A DNA stretch of 45,086 nucleotides, taken from positions 1 to 45,086 of the forward strand of contig JAJYWT010000098.1 of the NCBI GenBank assembly GCA_021791345.1, given 5' to 3'. The position numbers and the translations under genes are program-made. This document shows, in pieces, positions 7,878 to 16,262 of this stretch (its first letter is position 1; every line of letters begins with the position of its first letter). Below the pieces are notes generated by a model. It searched no databases. It saw only the letters and a program-made list of their open reading frames with translations, and was not told the DNA's origin. The DNA is from a bacterium (GTDB lineage Bacteria > Chloroflexota > Dormibacteria > UBA8260 > Bog-877).

Positions 7878-8233
7878 AGCTGTTCATCCTCATCTTCGGT
7901 GGGCTCCAGGCGGACCAGCACCTCGCCCCGGGGACTCACCCGGACGTCGAAGTGGCGAACGAAGATTGCGTCCGACACCGGGGATATGCCGGTCCGGACG
8001 TCGTACGGTTCGCCGTCCAAGGGGCAGGTGACCACGTAGCCGCGCAACTGGCCCTCACCGATCGAGCCGCCACTGGCGCAGGCGTTCTCCAGGGCGTGAT
8101 ACACCCCATCGGTGTTGAACACGGCGATCTCCACGCCATCAGCGTCGACCACCCTGCCTGTGCCGGCGGGAATGTCAGCTGCGTTGCAAACGGGGACGAA
8201 GTCGGCCAACGCCGCGATTATGCCGAATCTCAC
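7874..8233 (-). CDS. Rieske-fold ferredoxin-like protein without His ligands
   Basis: Small cytoplasmic protein of the Rieske ferredoxin/NirD fold. The typical opening (ADFVPVCNAADIPAGTG), the central VDADGVEIAVFNTDGVYHALEN and both cluster loops are in place. The loops, however, read CASGG and CPLDGE where the family has C-x-H-x-G and C-x-x-H-G. Both Cys remain, but both His are replaced by Ser and Asp. A normal Cys2His2 [2Fe-2S] Rieske centre is therefore unlikely, although a cluster with other ligands is possible. The start is uncertain. GTG at 8233 has AAGGAGGG almost touching it. TTG at 8209 would give the usual MADFV start, with a CATAAT box just upstream as in a leaderless gene. It is followed by the ppx gene with a CTGA overlap. 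Confidence 0.75.
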   Translation of the reverse strand: MRFGIIAALADFVPVCNAADIPAGTGRVVDADGVEIAVFNTDGVYHALENACASGGSIGEGQLRGYVVTCPLDGEPYDVRTGISPVSDAIFVRHFDVRVSPRGEVLVRLEPTEDEDEQL

Positions 8234-8389
8234 CCCTCCTTCACCGGAGTCGTCACCCCGACGGGCGCGGCGGACCCGGTCGAGCCGGCCGCCGGAGCCG
8301 ATCTCGTACCGCAAACGGGCTGCCGAGCGTCGAGGCAGCCGTGCGCTTGGAGGGCGGGGCGGCTCGATCAATCTGCGATCATTGGACCC

Positions 8390-8617
8390 GTGGATGACTT
8401 GGAACTGACCGCCAGGGTGCGGGGTGTGGTTGAGTCCGGCCCTGGGGCCGACAGCATCTTCGTCACCCGGCCGACCCCTGAGGTGGTGGTGGTGCAAGCC
8501 CATCCCTCGTCCAACTACGTGACGGTGCTCACCTCTTCCTTGCGGGCAACGCTGGCGGATGCCATCCGGGGGTGGCTGCCAGAGGTCGAACAGGTCAGGT
8601 TTGACCCCCACCATTGA
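8390..8617 (+). CDS. Small protein of unknown function, 75 aa
   Basis: A short frame with GTG start, product VDDLELTARVRGVVES and onward. It has an alternating strand/helix pattern (FVTRPTPEVVVVQAHP, then SLRATLADAIRGWLPEVEQV) suggesting a compact alpha/beta fold. It is divergent from the Rieske-like gene with a 156-bp gap, and its end runs into the region upstream of the HTH gene. The frame is open much further upstream, but those residues are the shadow of the Rieske gene. No family recognised. Codon usage (GC-rich third positions) fits a real gene. Confidence 0.5.
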   Translation: MDDLELTARVRGVVESGPGADSIFVTRPTPEVVVVQAHPSSNYVTVLTSSLRATLADAIRGWLPEVEQVRFDPHH

Positions 8618-8678
8618 CCGGGAGGCCGAGAGCAGGCCCGAGCCACCGGCCCCTGCGGTGCCACCGGCCGGGGAACTC

Positions 8679-8909
8679 ATGGGACCGGTCGAGGTGGCGG
8701 CGCGGCTGGGGGTCAAACCCCAGGTGATCGTCAACTGGATTCGCGAGGGCCGCGCTCATCCTTCGGCCGAGGACACCATCGGCCGACTCCGTTTCACCGA
8801 GCAGGATGTCGAGGAGCTCCGAGCCGGGCTGGGCCGAAGGCGAGTGCCTCCGGCCCTCGCCCCGGGCGCCAGCTCGGATCGGCAGCCCCAACCAAGCCAA
8901 GGAGAGTAG
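8679..8909 (+). CDS. MerR-like helix-turn-helix protein
   Basis: A 76-aa DNA-binding protein. MGPVEVAARLGVKPQVIVNWIREGR is a helix-turn-helix of the MerR/excisionase type, followed by a wing (GRLRFTEQDVEELRAG) and a Pro/Ala-rich tail. I chose the ATG preceded by GGGGAA; a GTG 21 bp upstream is also possible. It ends 3 bp before the pepA start and probably shares its transcript. No effector domain is present, so if it is a regulator it acts by DNA binding alone. Target unknown. Confidence 0.65.
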   Translation: MGPVEVAARLGVKPQVIVNWIREGRAHPSAEDTIGRLRFTEQDVEELRAGLGRRRVPPALAPGASSDRQPQPSQGE

Positions 8910-8912
8910 CCA

Positions 8913-10430
8913 GTGCAAGCCACCGCCATCTCGACCGACGTGACCAAGATCGACGCGGACTGCCTGATCGTGCCCTATCTGCAGGGAGAGGCCCTAGGCG
9001 AGCATGGCCGGAAGATCGATCGCGCGTTGGGTGGGGTGTGGCAGGGGATGCTGGCCGCCGGCGAGGCAACCGGCAAGTTCCCCGAGCGCAAGCTGATGCC
9101 CAGCCTGGGCCGGCTCGCCGCACCTCGGGTGCTGTTCCTCTCCCTGGGGAGGGCCGATCAGCTCGACGGGTATCGCTTGCGCAATGCCCTGCAGTTCGCG
9201 GCCCGCGATCTGCGACCGTACTGCTCGCGAGTTGCGGTGGTGGTGGACGGCAATGTCCGCGAGGCGCTGGCGGCACCGGTGACCGGTCAGACCTCGCAAT
9301 CACCAGCCCGCGCCATCGCCGAGGGCGTGGGCCTCGGCAACTACCACCTGGGAGAGTTCAAGAAGGCCGAGTCCACCGCCCAGATCACCGAAGTGCTGGT
9401 GGTCGGCCTGGGCACCGGGTCGGACCTGGCCCAGGCGCTGGCCGCTGGCGCCCGGCTGGCCGACGCGACCAATGCCACCCGGATACTGCAGTGGCGGCCC
9501 AGCAACCATCTCACCCCGACCGACTTCGTCCATGTGGCCGAGCGGGTCGCCAAGGATGGGGGTCTCAGTCTCAAGGTGATGGACCGTCCGGAAATGGAAA
9601 AGCTCGGCATGGGTGCGCTGCTGGCCGTGGCGCGCGGCTCCCACCAGCCTCCGAAGCTGATCGCACTGCGCTACCGGCCGCGCGCCTCGGACCGCAGTGG
9701 AAGGGTGCTCGCCCTGGTGGGCAAGGGAATCACCTTCGACACCGGAGGCATCTCCCTCAAGCCGAACCCGGGAATGGTGACCATGAAGTCGGACATGAGC
9801 GGGGCCGCAGCGGTCGTGCAGGCGATCAGCGTGATCGCCAAGACCGAGCCGCACATCGAGGTGATGGCGGTCGCACCGCTGACGGAGAACATGCCGGGGG
9901 GAGGTGCCACCAAGCCCGGGGACGTGGTCACGGCGATGAATGGCAAGACGATCGAGATCAACAACACCGATGCGGAGGGGCGGTTGGTGCTGGCCGACGC
10001 GATCTGCTACGCCATCAGCCAGGGAGCCACGCATGTGGTTGATGTGGCGACCCTGACCGGGGCGGTTTCGATCGCGCTCGGACACCCGGTCACCGCCGCC
10101 ATGGGCAACAGCCCCGACCTGGTCGCCGCGGTGCGGTCCGCCGCCCTGGAGGCAGGCGAGCGGGTCTGGGAGCTGCCCCTACTTCCCGAGCACGACGTGG
10201 CTTTGACCTGCGACATCGCCGACATCAGGAACACGGCTGGGATCCCCGCCGCGGGAACCATCAACGGCGCCATCTTCATCCGCGAGTTCGTCAGCGACCA
10301 CCCCTGGGTGCACCTGGACATCGCGGCCTCCTCATACCATGCCGAGCCACTGCTGACCCCCCTGGTGCCCAAGGGACCGACCGGGGTCATGACCAGGACC
10401 TTGGCCCACCTGCCGTTCCACCTCGGCTGA
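8913..10430 (+). CDS. pepA: Leucyl aminopeptidase, M17 family
   Basis: A cytosolic, bimetallic (Zn/Mn) aminopeptidase releasing N-terminal residues from peptides, 505 aa. The family signature NTDAEGRL is at residues 351-358 and carries the metal ligands and catalytic Arg; KGITFDTGG (Lys at 271) carries the catalytic Lys. Metal-ligand Asp residues in SDMSG are also present. The N-terminal macro-like domain (about 1-160) is of normal size. GTG start behind AAGGAGAG. It follows the HTH gene by 3 bp and is convergent with the MBL hydrolase gene. Confidence 0.95.
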   Translation: MQATAISTDVTKIDADCLIVPYLQGEALGEHGRKIDRALGGVWQGMLAAGEATGKFPERKLMPSLGRLAAPRVLFLSLGRADQLDGYRLRNALQFAARDLRPYCSRVAVVVDGNVREALAAPVTGQTSQSPARAIAEGVGLGNYHLGEFKKAESTAQITEVLVVGLGTGSDLAQALAAGARLADATNATRILQWRPSNHLTPTDFVHVAERVAKDGGLSLKVMDRPEMEKLGMGALLAVARGSHQPPKLIALRYRPRASDRSGRVLALVGKGITFDTGGISLKPNPGMVTMKSDMSGAAAVVQAISVIAKTEPHIEVMAVAPLTENMPGGGATKPGDVVTAMNGKTIEINNTDAEGRLVLADAICYAISQGATHVVDVATLTGAVSIALGHPVTAAMGNSPDLVAAVRSAALEAGERVWELPLLPEHDVALTCDIADIRNTAGIPAAGTINGAIFIREFVSDHPWVHLDIAASSYHAEPLLTPLVPKGPTGVMTRTLAHLPFHLG

Positions 10431-10463
10431 GCTCGGCCGGACCGCGAGCTCGCTCCGCTTGGG

Positions 10464-11282
10464 TCAGGGAAGCGTCGACTCAGGGTCGCACAGCCCGAAC
10501 TCCGGCCCGGCGTCAGTCTGCTGCCGCCACACCCGCCCCTGCTTTTCCAGGCGCAGGCAGTGAGCCAACACGGTCTTGGCAGCCGCGGCCCAGACCTCCC
10601 TCGGATATTCGGAGTAGAGGTGCGGCACCAGCTGCTCCGGGCGCGCCGGGCCGCGTCCCAGGGCTGCGAGGATCTGCCCCTCTCGCTCCAGACGGTGATC
10701 GATCAGGCGGCGGACGGCCTCCTTCGGGTCGGCTATGGGGTCGCCATGCCCGGGCAGGAGCATTCGCGCCGGCAGCGCGTTGACCCTCGCCAGCGAAGTG
10801 AGGTAGTCGTCCATGTCCCCGTCCGGGGGCCAGATCACGCTGGTGGTCCCCGCCAGCACGTGGTCGCCCGTGAACAGGATGGCATCGCGAGCCGCGTAGA
10901 GGCAGATGTGGTCGGACGCGTGCCCGGGCGTGTGCACCACTGACAGCTCACAGCGTCCGGCCAGCACTCGGTCACCGTCGTGAAGGGGAAGGTCAGACAG
11001 CTGCTGGGCCCGGGTGTGGAAGAGCGCCAGCGGCGCCCCGGTCAGACGGCTCAGCTCCCGAGCTCCCTCGACGTGGTCCTCGTGGTGATGGGTGCAGACC
11101 AAAGCGGTGATCCGCCCCATCCGCCCAGCGGTCGCCACGATCCTGCTGAGGTGCTCCATCTGGAGCGGGCCCGGGTCGATCACCACGACCTCCTCCCAGC
11201 CGTAGATCCAGGTGTTGGTGCCGGGACCCGTGAGGGGGCCGGGGTTGGCCGCTCGGACCATCTCGAACTGTCCCGATTTCAT
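10464..11282 (-). CDS. MBL-fold hydrolase (LACTB2-like)
   Basis: A metallo-beta-lactamase-fold enzyme with the metal motif THHHEDH at residues 64-70, a ligand His in HTPGHASDH, Asp in LFTGDHVLAG and the final His in LLPGHGDP. The C-terminal 70 residues form the winged-helix-like tail (HRLEREGQILAAL through YPREVW) seen in LACTB2/beta-lactamase-like 2 proteins. These cleave RNA or act as thioester/lactone hydrolases. The start is the ATG of MKSGQFEMV, with AGGGG six bases upstream; a GTG ten codons earlier is less likely. Substrate undetermined. Confidence 0.85.
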   Translation of the reverse strand: MKSGQFEMVRAANPGPLTGPGTNTWIYGWEEVVVIDPGPLQMEHLSRIVATAGRMGRITALVCTHHHEDHVEGARELSRLTGAPLALFHTRAQQLSDLPLHDGDRVLAGRCELSVVHTPGHASDHICLYAARDAILFTGDHVLAGTTSVIWPPDGDMDDYLTSLARVNALPARMLLPGHGDPIADPKEAVRRLIDHRLEREGQILAALGRGPARPEQLVPHLYSEYPREVWAAAAKTVLAHCLRLEKQGRVWRQQTDAGPEFGLCDPESTLP

Positions 11283-11545
11283 TGACGCCCCTACTTCCCG
11301 GAGCCCAAGCACGGTCGCACCTGACCGCCGCCCCTCGACCGGCGGCGGCCCTCCGTCACCGCCCGACCGTACGGCCGGCCCGGGCGGCTGCCGGACTCCA
11401 TGGAGTCCCGGACCACATCCCGCCTCATGTCAGCTTTCCCAGATCTTCGTGCGAGCCGACATCCCCGGCGGGAGCGCGAGCCGTGGGACGCTTGTCCCCC
11501 GTGGACCGATCATCTGGGCCGGACGAGGCGGCTGATACCGGCTCC
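11283..11545. other. 263-bp intergenic stretch, nothing recognised
   Basis: This stretch lies between two minus-strand genes. Open frames cross it on the plus strand but have no start context or family features. I see no RNA, no convincing terminator (no hairpin followed by a T run) and no repeat. It probably contains the promoter of the MBL gene, but no clear -35/-10 pair was found. Confidence 0.4.
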
Positions 11546-12349
11546 TCAATCCTGCGGGGGCCTCCCATCCAACCTTGAGACATCCAACCCTGGGAAATTC
11601 TCCTCGGTCACATCTCTTAGGACCGGCTGGATGGTCTCGATCGGTTCCTCCTGCGCCCGGCACAGAGCCTCGTCGACGGAGCGAGCCAGGGCCACCTGCC
11701 GCAGCACCGCCCGTGTCGGTGGCAGCAGCTGGGCAAGCCCCTCCTCGGCACTGGCCAGGGCACCTGCGGGATCGGCCCACTGCAGCGAGACATGCTCACG
11801 CAGAGGGTCTGCCTGAGCGGTCTGGCCCGGTGGAAGAACCGTCATAAAAAAGCGGGTGTCGAAACGGCGGGGCAGGCCCTCCGGGGTGATCCAGTGGGCG
11901 CAGAACCTGAGCGATCGCACGTCGGGTTTCAGCCCGTGAGCGGCCATTTCGCTCCGGAAGATCGCGGCGCCCCCGGCGCGCAGGCGATGGCGGATCTCGA
12001 TCATGCCGCTCCAGTCGGCGTCGGTCAGCGGCGCGCCATCGTCACGGCGCGCCAGCAGGATGCCGGATTCCTCGAAGGTCTCGCGGATTCCGGCGATCCG
12101 GATGGCCAGCGGAGCGCGCGGATCGAAGCCCGCGTCGTCGGGAAGCTGACTCAAGTCCGCCCACGCGGGATCCCTATCGGCCTCGTCCACTGACCCGCCG
12201 GGGAACACCAGGCTACCGGGGGCGAAACTGGCGTGCGCGGGGCGCTCCAGGAGCAGGACCGTCGGCGCCTGGCCGGCCCCGGCGGGGTCCCCCAGCAGAA
12301 CCACGGTGGCCGCGTCCCGGACCCTGGCAACCGATGCCTGCCCCGTCAC
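11546..12349 (-). CDS. Nudix hydrolase (NUDT19/NUDT7-like)
   Basis: A hydrolase of nucleoside diphosphate-X compounds, 267 aa. The Nudix box is split by an insertion: FPGGSVDEADRD at 49-60, then, about 25 residues later, AIRIAGIRETFEESGILL, with the catalytic RETFEESG at 89-96. Such insertions and the long C-terminal half characterise CoA-type Nudix enzymes related to NUDT19. CoA or acyl-CoA is therefore the likeliest substrate by family, not proven here. Starts one base after the stop of the unknown gene at 12351-12902, so the two are probably co-transcribed. Confidence 0.85.
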   Translation of the reverse strand: MTGQASVARVRDAATVVLLGDPAGAGQAPTVLLLERPAHASFAPGSLVFPGGSVDEADRDPAWADLSQLPDDAGFDPRAPLAIRIAGIRETFEESGILLARRDDGAPLTDADWSGMIEIRHRLRAGGAAIFRSEMAAHGLKPDVRSLRFCAHWITPEGLPRRFDTRFFMTVLPPGQTAQADPLREHVSLQWADPAGALASAEEGLAQLLPPTRAVLRQVALARSVDEALCRAQEEPIETIQPVLRDVTEENFPGLDVSRLDGRPPQD

Positions 12350-12350
12350 C

Positions 12351-12902
12351 TCAGAGCGGCGTGGATCCGCGCTCGGAGAAGCTTAGGATCTGGCGAGGGT
12401 GCACCAGGGCGAACGGGCGCTGGACCGTGACCCGCTCATGAGTCAGCGCGGGCAACCACACGGCGTTCAAATTGCGCACGGCGAGGAAGTCGTCGACGCT
12501 GCGCTCGAGGGTCTCGCGCAGGCTGAGCCGCGGCTCCAGGAAAACCTCACAGACCAAGGAGAAGGTGTCGATGGTCAGGGCCACCTGGTGCGCCACCTTC
12601 TGCTCCATCAGCGCGCGCCGTCCGCCCAGGTCGGGGGTGGCTCCGCCAGTTGGGGCGATTATGAGGATGGATCGCTTCGACACCATCGCGGACTCTTCCA
12701 CGGTGCTGATGACGGGATATGTGCTCGCCAGCGGGTCCAGGGTCAGCTGGCGCACCTCCAGGTACTCGGTCATCCGATTGACCACATCCGTCAAGCGCAG
12801 CGGCGGCACCACCTCGATCTCGCCGGACAGTTTCAGGAAGGAGCTGAAGAGCTCTATCCGCTCCCAGTTCTCCACGAGGCCGCAGTATACGAGAGTGATC
12901 AC
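12351..12902 (-). CDS. Conserved-looking protein of unknown function, 183 aa
   Basis: Not recognised with confidence. The N-terminal third has a strand-turn pattern (EIEVVPPLRLTDVVNRM, then VRQLTLDPLASTYPVI, then MVSKRSILIIAP) like small beta-domains found in DUF6812-type proteins, which is a loose resemblance. The C-terminal half (VALTIDTFSLVCEVFLEPRLSLRETLERSVDDFLAV) is a mixed strand-helix unit. Overall it is neutral to acidic and has no membrane segment. GTG start facing the birA start across 38 bp. It abuts the Nudix gene and may share its transcript. Confidence 0.65.
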   Translation of the reverse strand: MITLVYCGLVENWERIELFSSFLKLSGEIEVVPPLRLTDVVNRMTEYLEVRQLTLDPLASTYPVISTVEESAMVSKRSILIIAPTGGATPDLGGRRALMEQKVAHQVALTIDTFSLVCEVFLEPRLSLRETLERSVDDFLAVRNLNAVWLPALTHERVTVQRPFALVHPRQILSFSERGSTPL

Positions 12903-12940
12903 CGTCTCAGCACCACTTTTGGACGCCCCGCTGGAGGCGC

Positions 12941-13798
12941 ATGGGCGTGGCTGAGCGCGCAGTTGATGCTCGCCGGCTCAACTGGCGTCTGACCGCTGCG
13001 GGTCTCGCCTACCACGCGCAGGGCTTCAGCCGAGTGCGCAGCACGCAGGAGCTGGCCCTGGCGGCGGCGGCGGTGGGAGTCGACGAGGGGGCGGTCTTCC
13101 TGGCGGATGTGCAGGCGGAGGGCCGTGGTCGAGCGGGTCGGCGGTGGCTCGCCCCACCCGCGACCGCGGTGATGTTCTCGGCGGTCCTGCGCCCCCCGCG
13201 AGCGCTCGTGCGCGAAGGCAGCCTCGGGCTGGCGGTGGGGCTGGCGGTTGCTGAGGGCATCGAGAGGGCCGGTGGCCCCGCAACGGAGCTCAAGTGGCCC
13301 AACGACTGCCTGATCCAGGGGCGCAAGGTGGCGGGGGTCCTGGTGGAGGTGCCGGACGGGTTGACTGCCCCGGCTGCGGTGGTCGGGATCGGCTGCAACG
13401 TCGCCTGGCGGGCACTGGCTCCCTCCCAGCGCCCCCCGGGCGCGGGCACCGCGTTGGACCTCGAGGGGCCGGCCCTGGACTTTGGGGATGTCGCCTTCCA
13501 GCTCATCTCCAGCCTCGATCGGAGGTACCGCCAATGGCGTGAGGGCGGATTCGCCAGCATGGCGGAGGACTGGGGGCGGCGGCTGGTCTGGGTGGGACGA
13601 TCCGTGGAGGTGGACGTGGGTGGCCTCCTGGTCAAGGGGCAGCTTGTCGGTGTGGATCCGGAGGGTCGGCTAAGACTGCGGACAGGCACCGGCGAGACCC
13701 TCATCCCGGCCGGGGATCTGGGCCTGGGGGAGGGAGGCTCGGTCCGGACTCCCAGCCGGCACTCCCCGCCTGGCAGCGCATGTCAGGAGCTGCAGTGA
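12941..13798 (+). CDS. birA: Biotin--[acetyl-CoA-carboxylase] ligase
   Basis: Activates biotin with ATP and attaches it to the biotin carrier lysine of carboxylases, in the cytoplasm. GRGRAGRRW (61-69) is the ATP/biotinyl-AMP loop, KWPNDCL (118-124) and GRKVAGVLVE (127-136) form the active site, and GIGCNV follows at 149-154. The small C-terminal SH3-like domain is at about 225-270. No N-terminal winged helix is present, so this is a class I ligase without repressor function. ATG with GGAGG four bases upstream. The last 20 residues are Ser/Pro-rich and variable. Confidence 0.93.
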   Translation: MGVAERAVDARRLNWRLTAAGLAYHAQGFSRVRSTQELALAAAAVGVDEGAVFLADVQAEGRGRAGRRWLAPPATAVMFSAVLRPPRALVREGSLGLAVGLAVAEGIERAGGPATELKWPNDCLIQGRKVAGVLVEVPDGLTAPAAVVGIGCNVAWRALAPSQRPPGAGTALDLEGPALDFGDVAFQLISSLDRRYRQWREGGFASMAEDWGRRLVWVGRSVEVDVGGLLVKGQLVGVDPEGRLRLRTGTGETLIPAGDLGLGEGGSVRTPSRHSPPGSACQELQ

Positions 13799-13889
13799 CG
13801 CCGCCGACCACGGTGGAACCGCCCGCAGCCTGCCGGAATCCTGCCGGCTTCAGGGCCCAGCCGGGTTTGCCCCCAGGTCTGGCCTTGTA

Positions 13890-13918
13890 TTGACGATTCC
13901 AGTTGGGCGGCCTACGAT
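13890..13918 (+). promoter_or_regulatory. Sigma-70-type promoter TTGACG-N17-TACGAT
   Basis: A -35 box TTGACG at 13890-13895 and a -10 box TACGAT at 13913-13918 lie exactly 17 bp apart, the best such pair I found in the window. It reads towards the 107-aa gene and leaves a leader of about 60 nt that contains a short CCTGC/GCAGG stem. Confidence 0.7.
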
Positions 13919-13985
13919 GGACCCAGCCTGCGGGGATACCGGTCCAGGCAGGCATGACGTCAGCCGCCCATTGACTCCATAGGGA

Positions 13986-14309
13986 ATGACCTTGCCCACC
14001 ATTGCCGAAACGTCGCACGAGATCTCCAAGCTCTACGAGGTTGACCACATCTCGCGCCAGGAGCGCAATGCTCGTCGCAACAAGATCCTGTTCGTGGACC
14101 GCCTGCTCAACGAACTCGAACAGCTGAACATCGCGGACGAAGTGACGGTTCCGGTCGCCCTCCGCACCCAGTGCCGCAAGCTGCTGACCCGGGAGGGACA
14201 TGTCCTCAGTCACCGGCGGGCGGAGGACGTGACCATCGCCGAGTGGATGGACGCTCTCTACGACGTCCAGGACGGCCTGATGTTCACGATCGGCGACGAG
14301 GACGAGTAG
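13986..14309 (+). CDS. Small acidic protein of unknown function, 107 aa
   Basis: Start ATG with AGGGA immediately upstream. The product is mostly helical: MTLPTIAETSHEISKLYEVDHISRQ and onward, with charged helices RNARRNKILFVDRLLNELEQL and VTIAEWMDALYDVQDGL and an acidic end (GDEDE). No membrane segment, no cysteine cluster (one Cys only) and no family recognised. It is monocistronic: a strong promoter precedes it and tRNA-Arg follows 64 bp later. The good promoter suggests steady expression, possibly a lineage-specific housekeeping protein, but this is inference. Confidence 0.75.
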   Translation: MTLPTIAETSHEISKLYEVDHISRQERNARRNKILFVDRLLNELEQLNIADEVTVPVALRTQCRKLLTREGHVLSHRRAEDVTIAEWMDALYDVQDGLMFTIGDEDE

Positions 14310-14373
14310 GCTGGTCCTGGGCGTGAGGGTGGGCAACCGCTTCCAATTGGCCTCCATCCTCTAGTCGCCCCTC

Positions 14374-14445
<72 letters not shown>

Positions 14446-14555
14446 CGGGCGCCTGCCCGAGCGGCTGGAGCCGGTTCGGGAACTTCGGTCTCGACGCGGC
14501 AGCGCCCAGGCGGATTCGTCCCGCACGGAGTGACCCACGACCGTAGACTCTCTCC

Positions 14556-15230
14556 GTGCATGACGCGATCTGGGACGCGGTCGACCGTTACCTCGCCGCG
14601 ACCGTGGTCGGCTCCGACGCGGTCCTCGACGAGGCGCTGAGGCTTTCCAAGGAGGCCGGCCTTCCCCAGATTGCGGTCTCGCCCGCGCAGGGAAAGCTGC
14701 TGCAGATCATCGCGCTGGCCACCGGCGCCCGGCGAATCCTGGAGATTGGGACGCTCGGCGGGTACAGCACCATCTGGCTCGGTCGCGCGCTCCCGCCCGG
14801 CGGCACCCTGGTCACCATCGAGGTCGAACCGGCGCACGCGGAGGTGGCGTGGGCGAATCTGGAGCGAGCAGGCCTCACCGAGGTGGTCCACCTCCGGCTC
14901 GGTCCCGCGCTGCAGGTGTTGCCGCAGCTGGAGGCGGAGCAGGCTGATCCCTTCGACATGGTCTTCATAGATGCCGACAAGCCGTCCAACCCGGAGTACC
15001 TCTCCTGGGCCTTTCGGCTCACCAGACCCGGCAGCACGATCATCGTGGACAACGTCGTGCGCGATGGCTCCGTGCTCGACGAGTCTGGCACCGACGCTGC
15101 GGTCATCGGCACGCGCACGATGCTCCAGACGATGGGCTCGGATCCTCGCCTGTCCGCGACCGCAATCCAGACCGTAGGGGTCAAGGGCTACGACGGCCTG
15201 GCGATCGCCGTGGTCCGGGGTGCCCCGTAG
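14556..15230 (+). CDS. O-methyltransferase, COMT-like
   Basis: A SAM- and Mg/Ca-dependent O-methyltransferase of the Methyltransf_3 family, 224 aa, the usual length. Motif I is LEIGTLGGYST at 62-72, the acid end of strand 2 is in VTIEVEP, and FIDADKP (138-144) supplies the metal and catalytic Asp. IIVDNVVRDG follows, with the second Asp-Asn pair. The natural substrate (catechol-like or hydroxy compound) cannot be inferred. GTG start; a TAGACT box eight bases upstream suggests a leaderless transcript, but no matching -35 was found. Confidence 0.88.
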   Translation: MHDAIWDAVDRYLAATVVGSDAVLDEALRLSKEAGLPQIAVSPAQGKLLQIIALATGARRILEIGTLGGYSTIWLGRALPPGGTLVTIEVEPAHAEVAWANLERAGLTEVVHLRLGPALQVLPQLEAEQADPFDMVFIDADKPSNPEYLSWAFRLTRPGSTIIVDNVVRDGSVLDESGTDAAVIGTRTMLQTMGSDPRLSATAIQTVGVKGYDGLAIAVVRGAP

Positions 15231-15350
15231 GAGGTCAGGGGGAGCCGGACGGTTCGCCGAGCCCGCTCCGGCGGTTCACGGCACGGCCAGGGCACCGGGT
15301 TGTCCGTTCCTGACCAGCTACCGCAGTCTCCGATCTCCAAAATCAACGAC

Positions 15351-16250
15351 ATGACCAAGCGAGGGTGGCTGCTGTTCGCCGCCATGTCGATCATATGGGG
15401 GCTTCCCTACCTCTTGATCCGCGTGTCCGTGGAGAGTGTCTCCCCGGTCTTCCTGGTCTTCAGCCGCACGGCAGTGGGTGCCGTGCTGCTGCTGCCGATC
15501 GCCCTGGCTCGAGGCCAGGTAACCCCGGTGTTCCGGCGCTGGCGGCCCCTTGTCGCGTACACCGCGATCGAGATCGCCTTGCCGTGGGTGCTGCTCTCCG
15601 AGGCGGAAACTCGGATCAGCAGCTCACTCTCTGGCCTGCTGGTGGCGGCCGTGCCGCTGGTGGGGACCGTGATCGTGTCCCTCTTGGGCCGGCGGGAGGC
15701 CCTGGGGCGGGCCCAGCTCCTAGGACTCGTGATCGGGCTCGTCGGGGTGGTGGCGGTCCTCGGGTTCGATCTACGGACCATGACTGTGGCGGCGGGACTG
15801 GAGATGGCGGTGGTGATCGTGTGCTACGCGCTGGGGCCGCAGATCCTCGCTAGACGGTTGGCCGACCTTCCCGGCCTGGGGGTGGTGGCCTGCTCCCTGG
15901 GCCTCTGCGCCCTGGGTTATCTGCCCTTCGCGCTGCTCACCGCTCCCAGCGCTGTCCCCCGGGCTACGGCGCTGGCCTCGATTCTGCTGCTCGGGGTGGT
16001 CTGCACCGCCACCGCGTTCATCCTCTTCTTCCAGCTGATCGCGGAGATCGGCCCGATCCGGGCCACCGTCATCACGTATGTGAACCCGGCGGTCGCGGTC
16101 CTCCTCGGAGTCGCCATCCTGCACGAGCGCTTCACCGCCGGAATCGGGCTGGGGTTCGCCCTGATCCTCCTGGGGTCGGTGTTGGCCAATCGGATCCGGG
16201 TGAAGGGGGCACCTCCTCCCCTGGTCCAGGTGGCCCCTGCCGAGCCCTGA
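15351..16250 (+). CDS. EamA-family (DMT) transporter
   Basis: An inner-membrane exporter of the drug/metabolite transporter superfamily. About ten hydrophobic helices form two EamA halves: the first starts WLLFAAMSIIWGLPYLLIR, with the family's WG pair, and the second VAAGLEMAVVIVCYALGPQIL. The C-terminal half ends with the typical NPAVAVLLGVAILHERFT. The substrate is unknown; relatives export amino acids or metabolites. I chose the ATG of MTKRGWLLF; a TTG 51 bp earlier is possible. Neither has a clear ribosome site. Confidence 0.88.
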   Translation: MTKRGWLLFAAMSIIWGLPYLLIRVSVESVSPVFLVFSRTAVGAVLLLPIALARGQVTPVFRRWRPLVAYTAIEIALPWVLLSEAETRISSSLSGLLVAAVPLVGTVIVSLLGRREALGRAQLLGLVIGLVGVVAVLGFDLRTMTVAAGLEMAVVIVCYALGPQILARRLADLPGLGVVACSLGLCALGYLPFALLTAPSAVPRATALASILLLGVVCTATAFILFFQLIAEIGPIRATVITYVNPAVAVLLGVAILHERFTAGIGLGFALILLGSVLANRIRVKGAPPPLVQVAPAEP

Positions 16251-16262
16251 TGGCGGTTCGAA

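Noticed and set aside
8234..8734. Long N-terminal extension of the Rieske-like frame
   Set aside because: Pro/Arg/His-rich translation with no fold; it is the antisense of the 75-aa and HTH genes.
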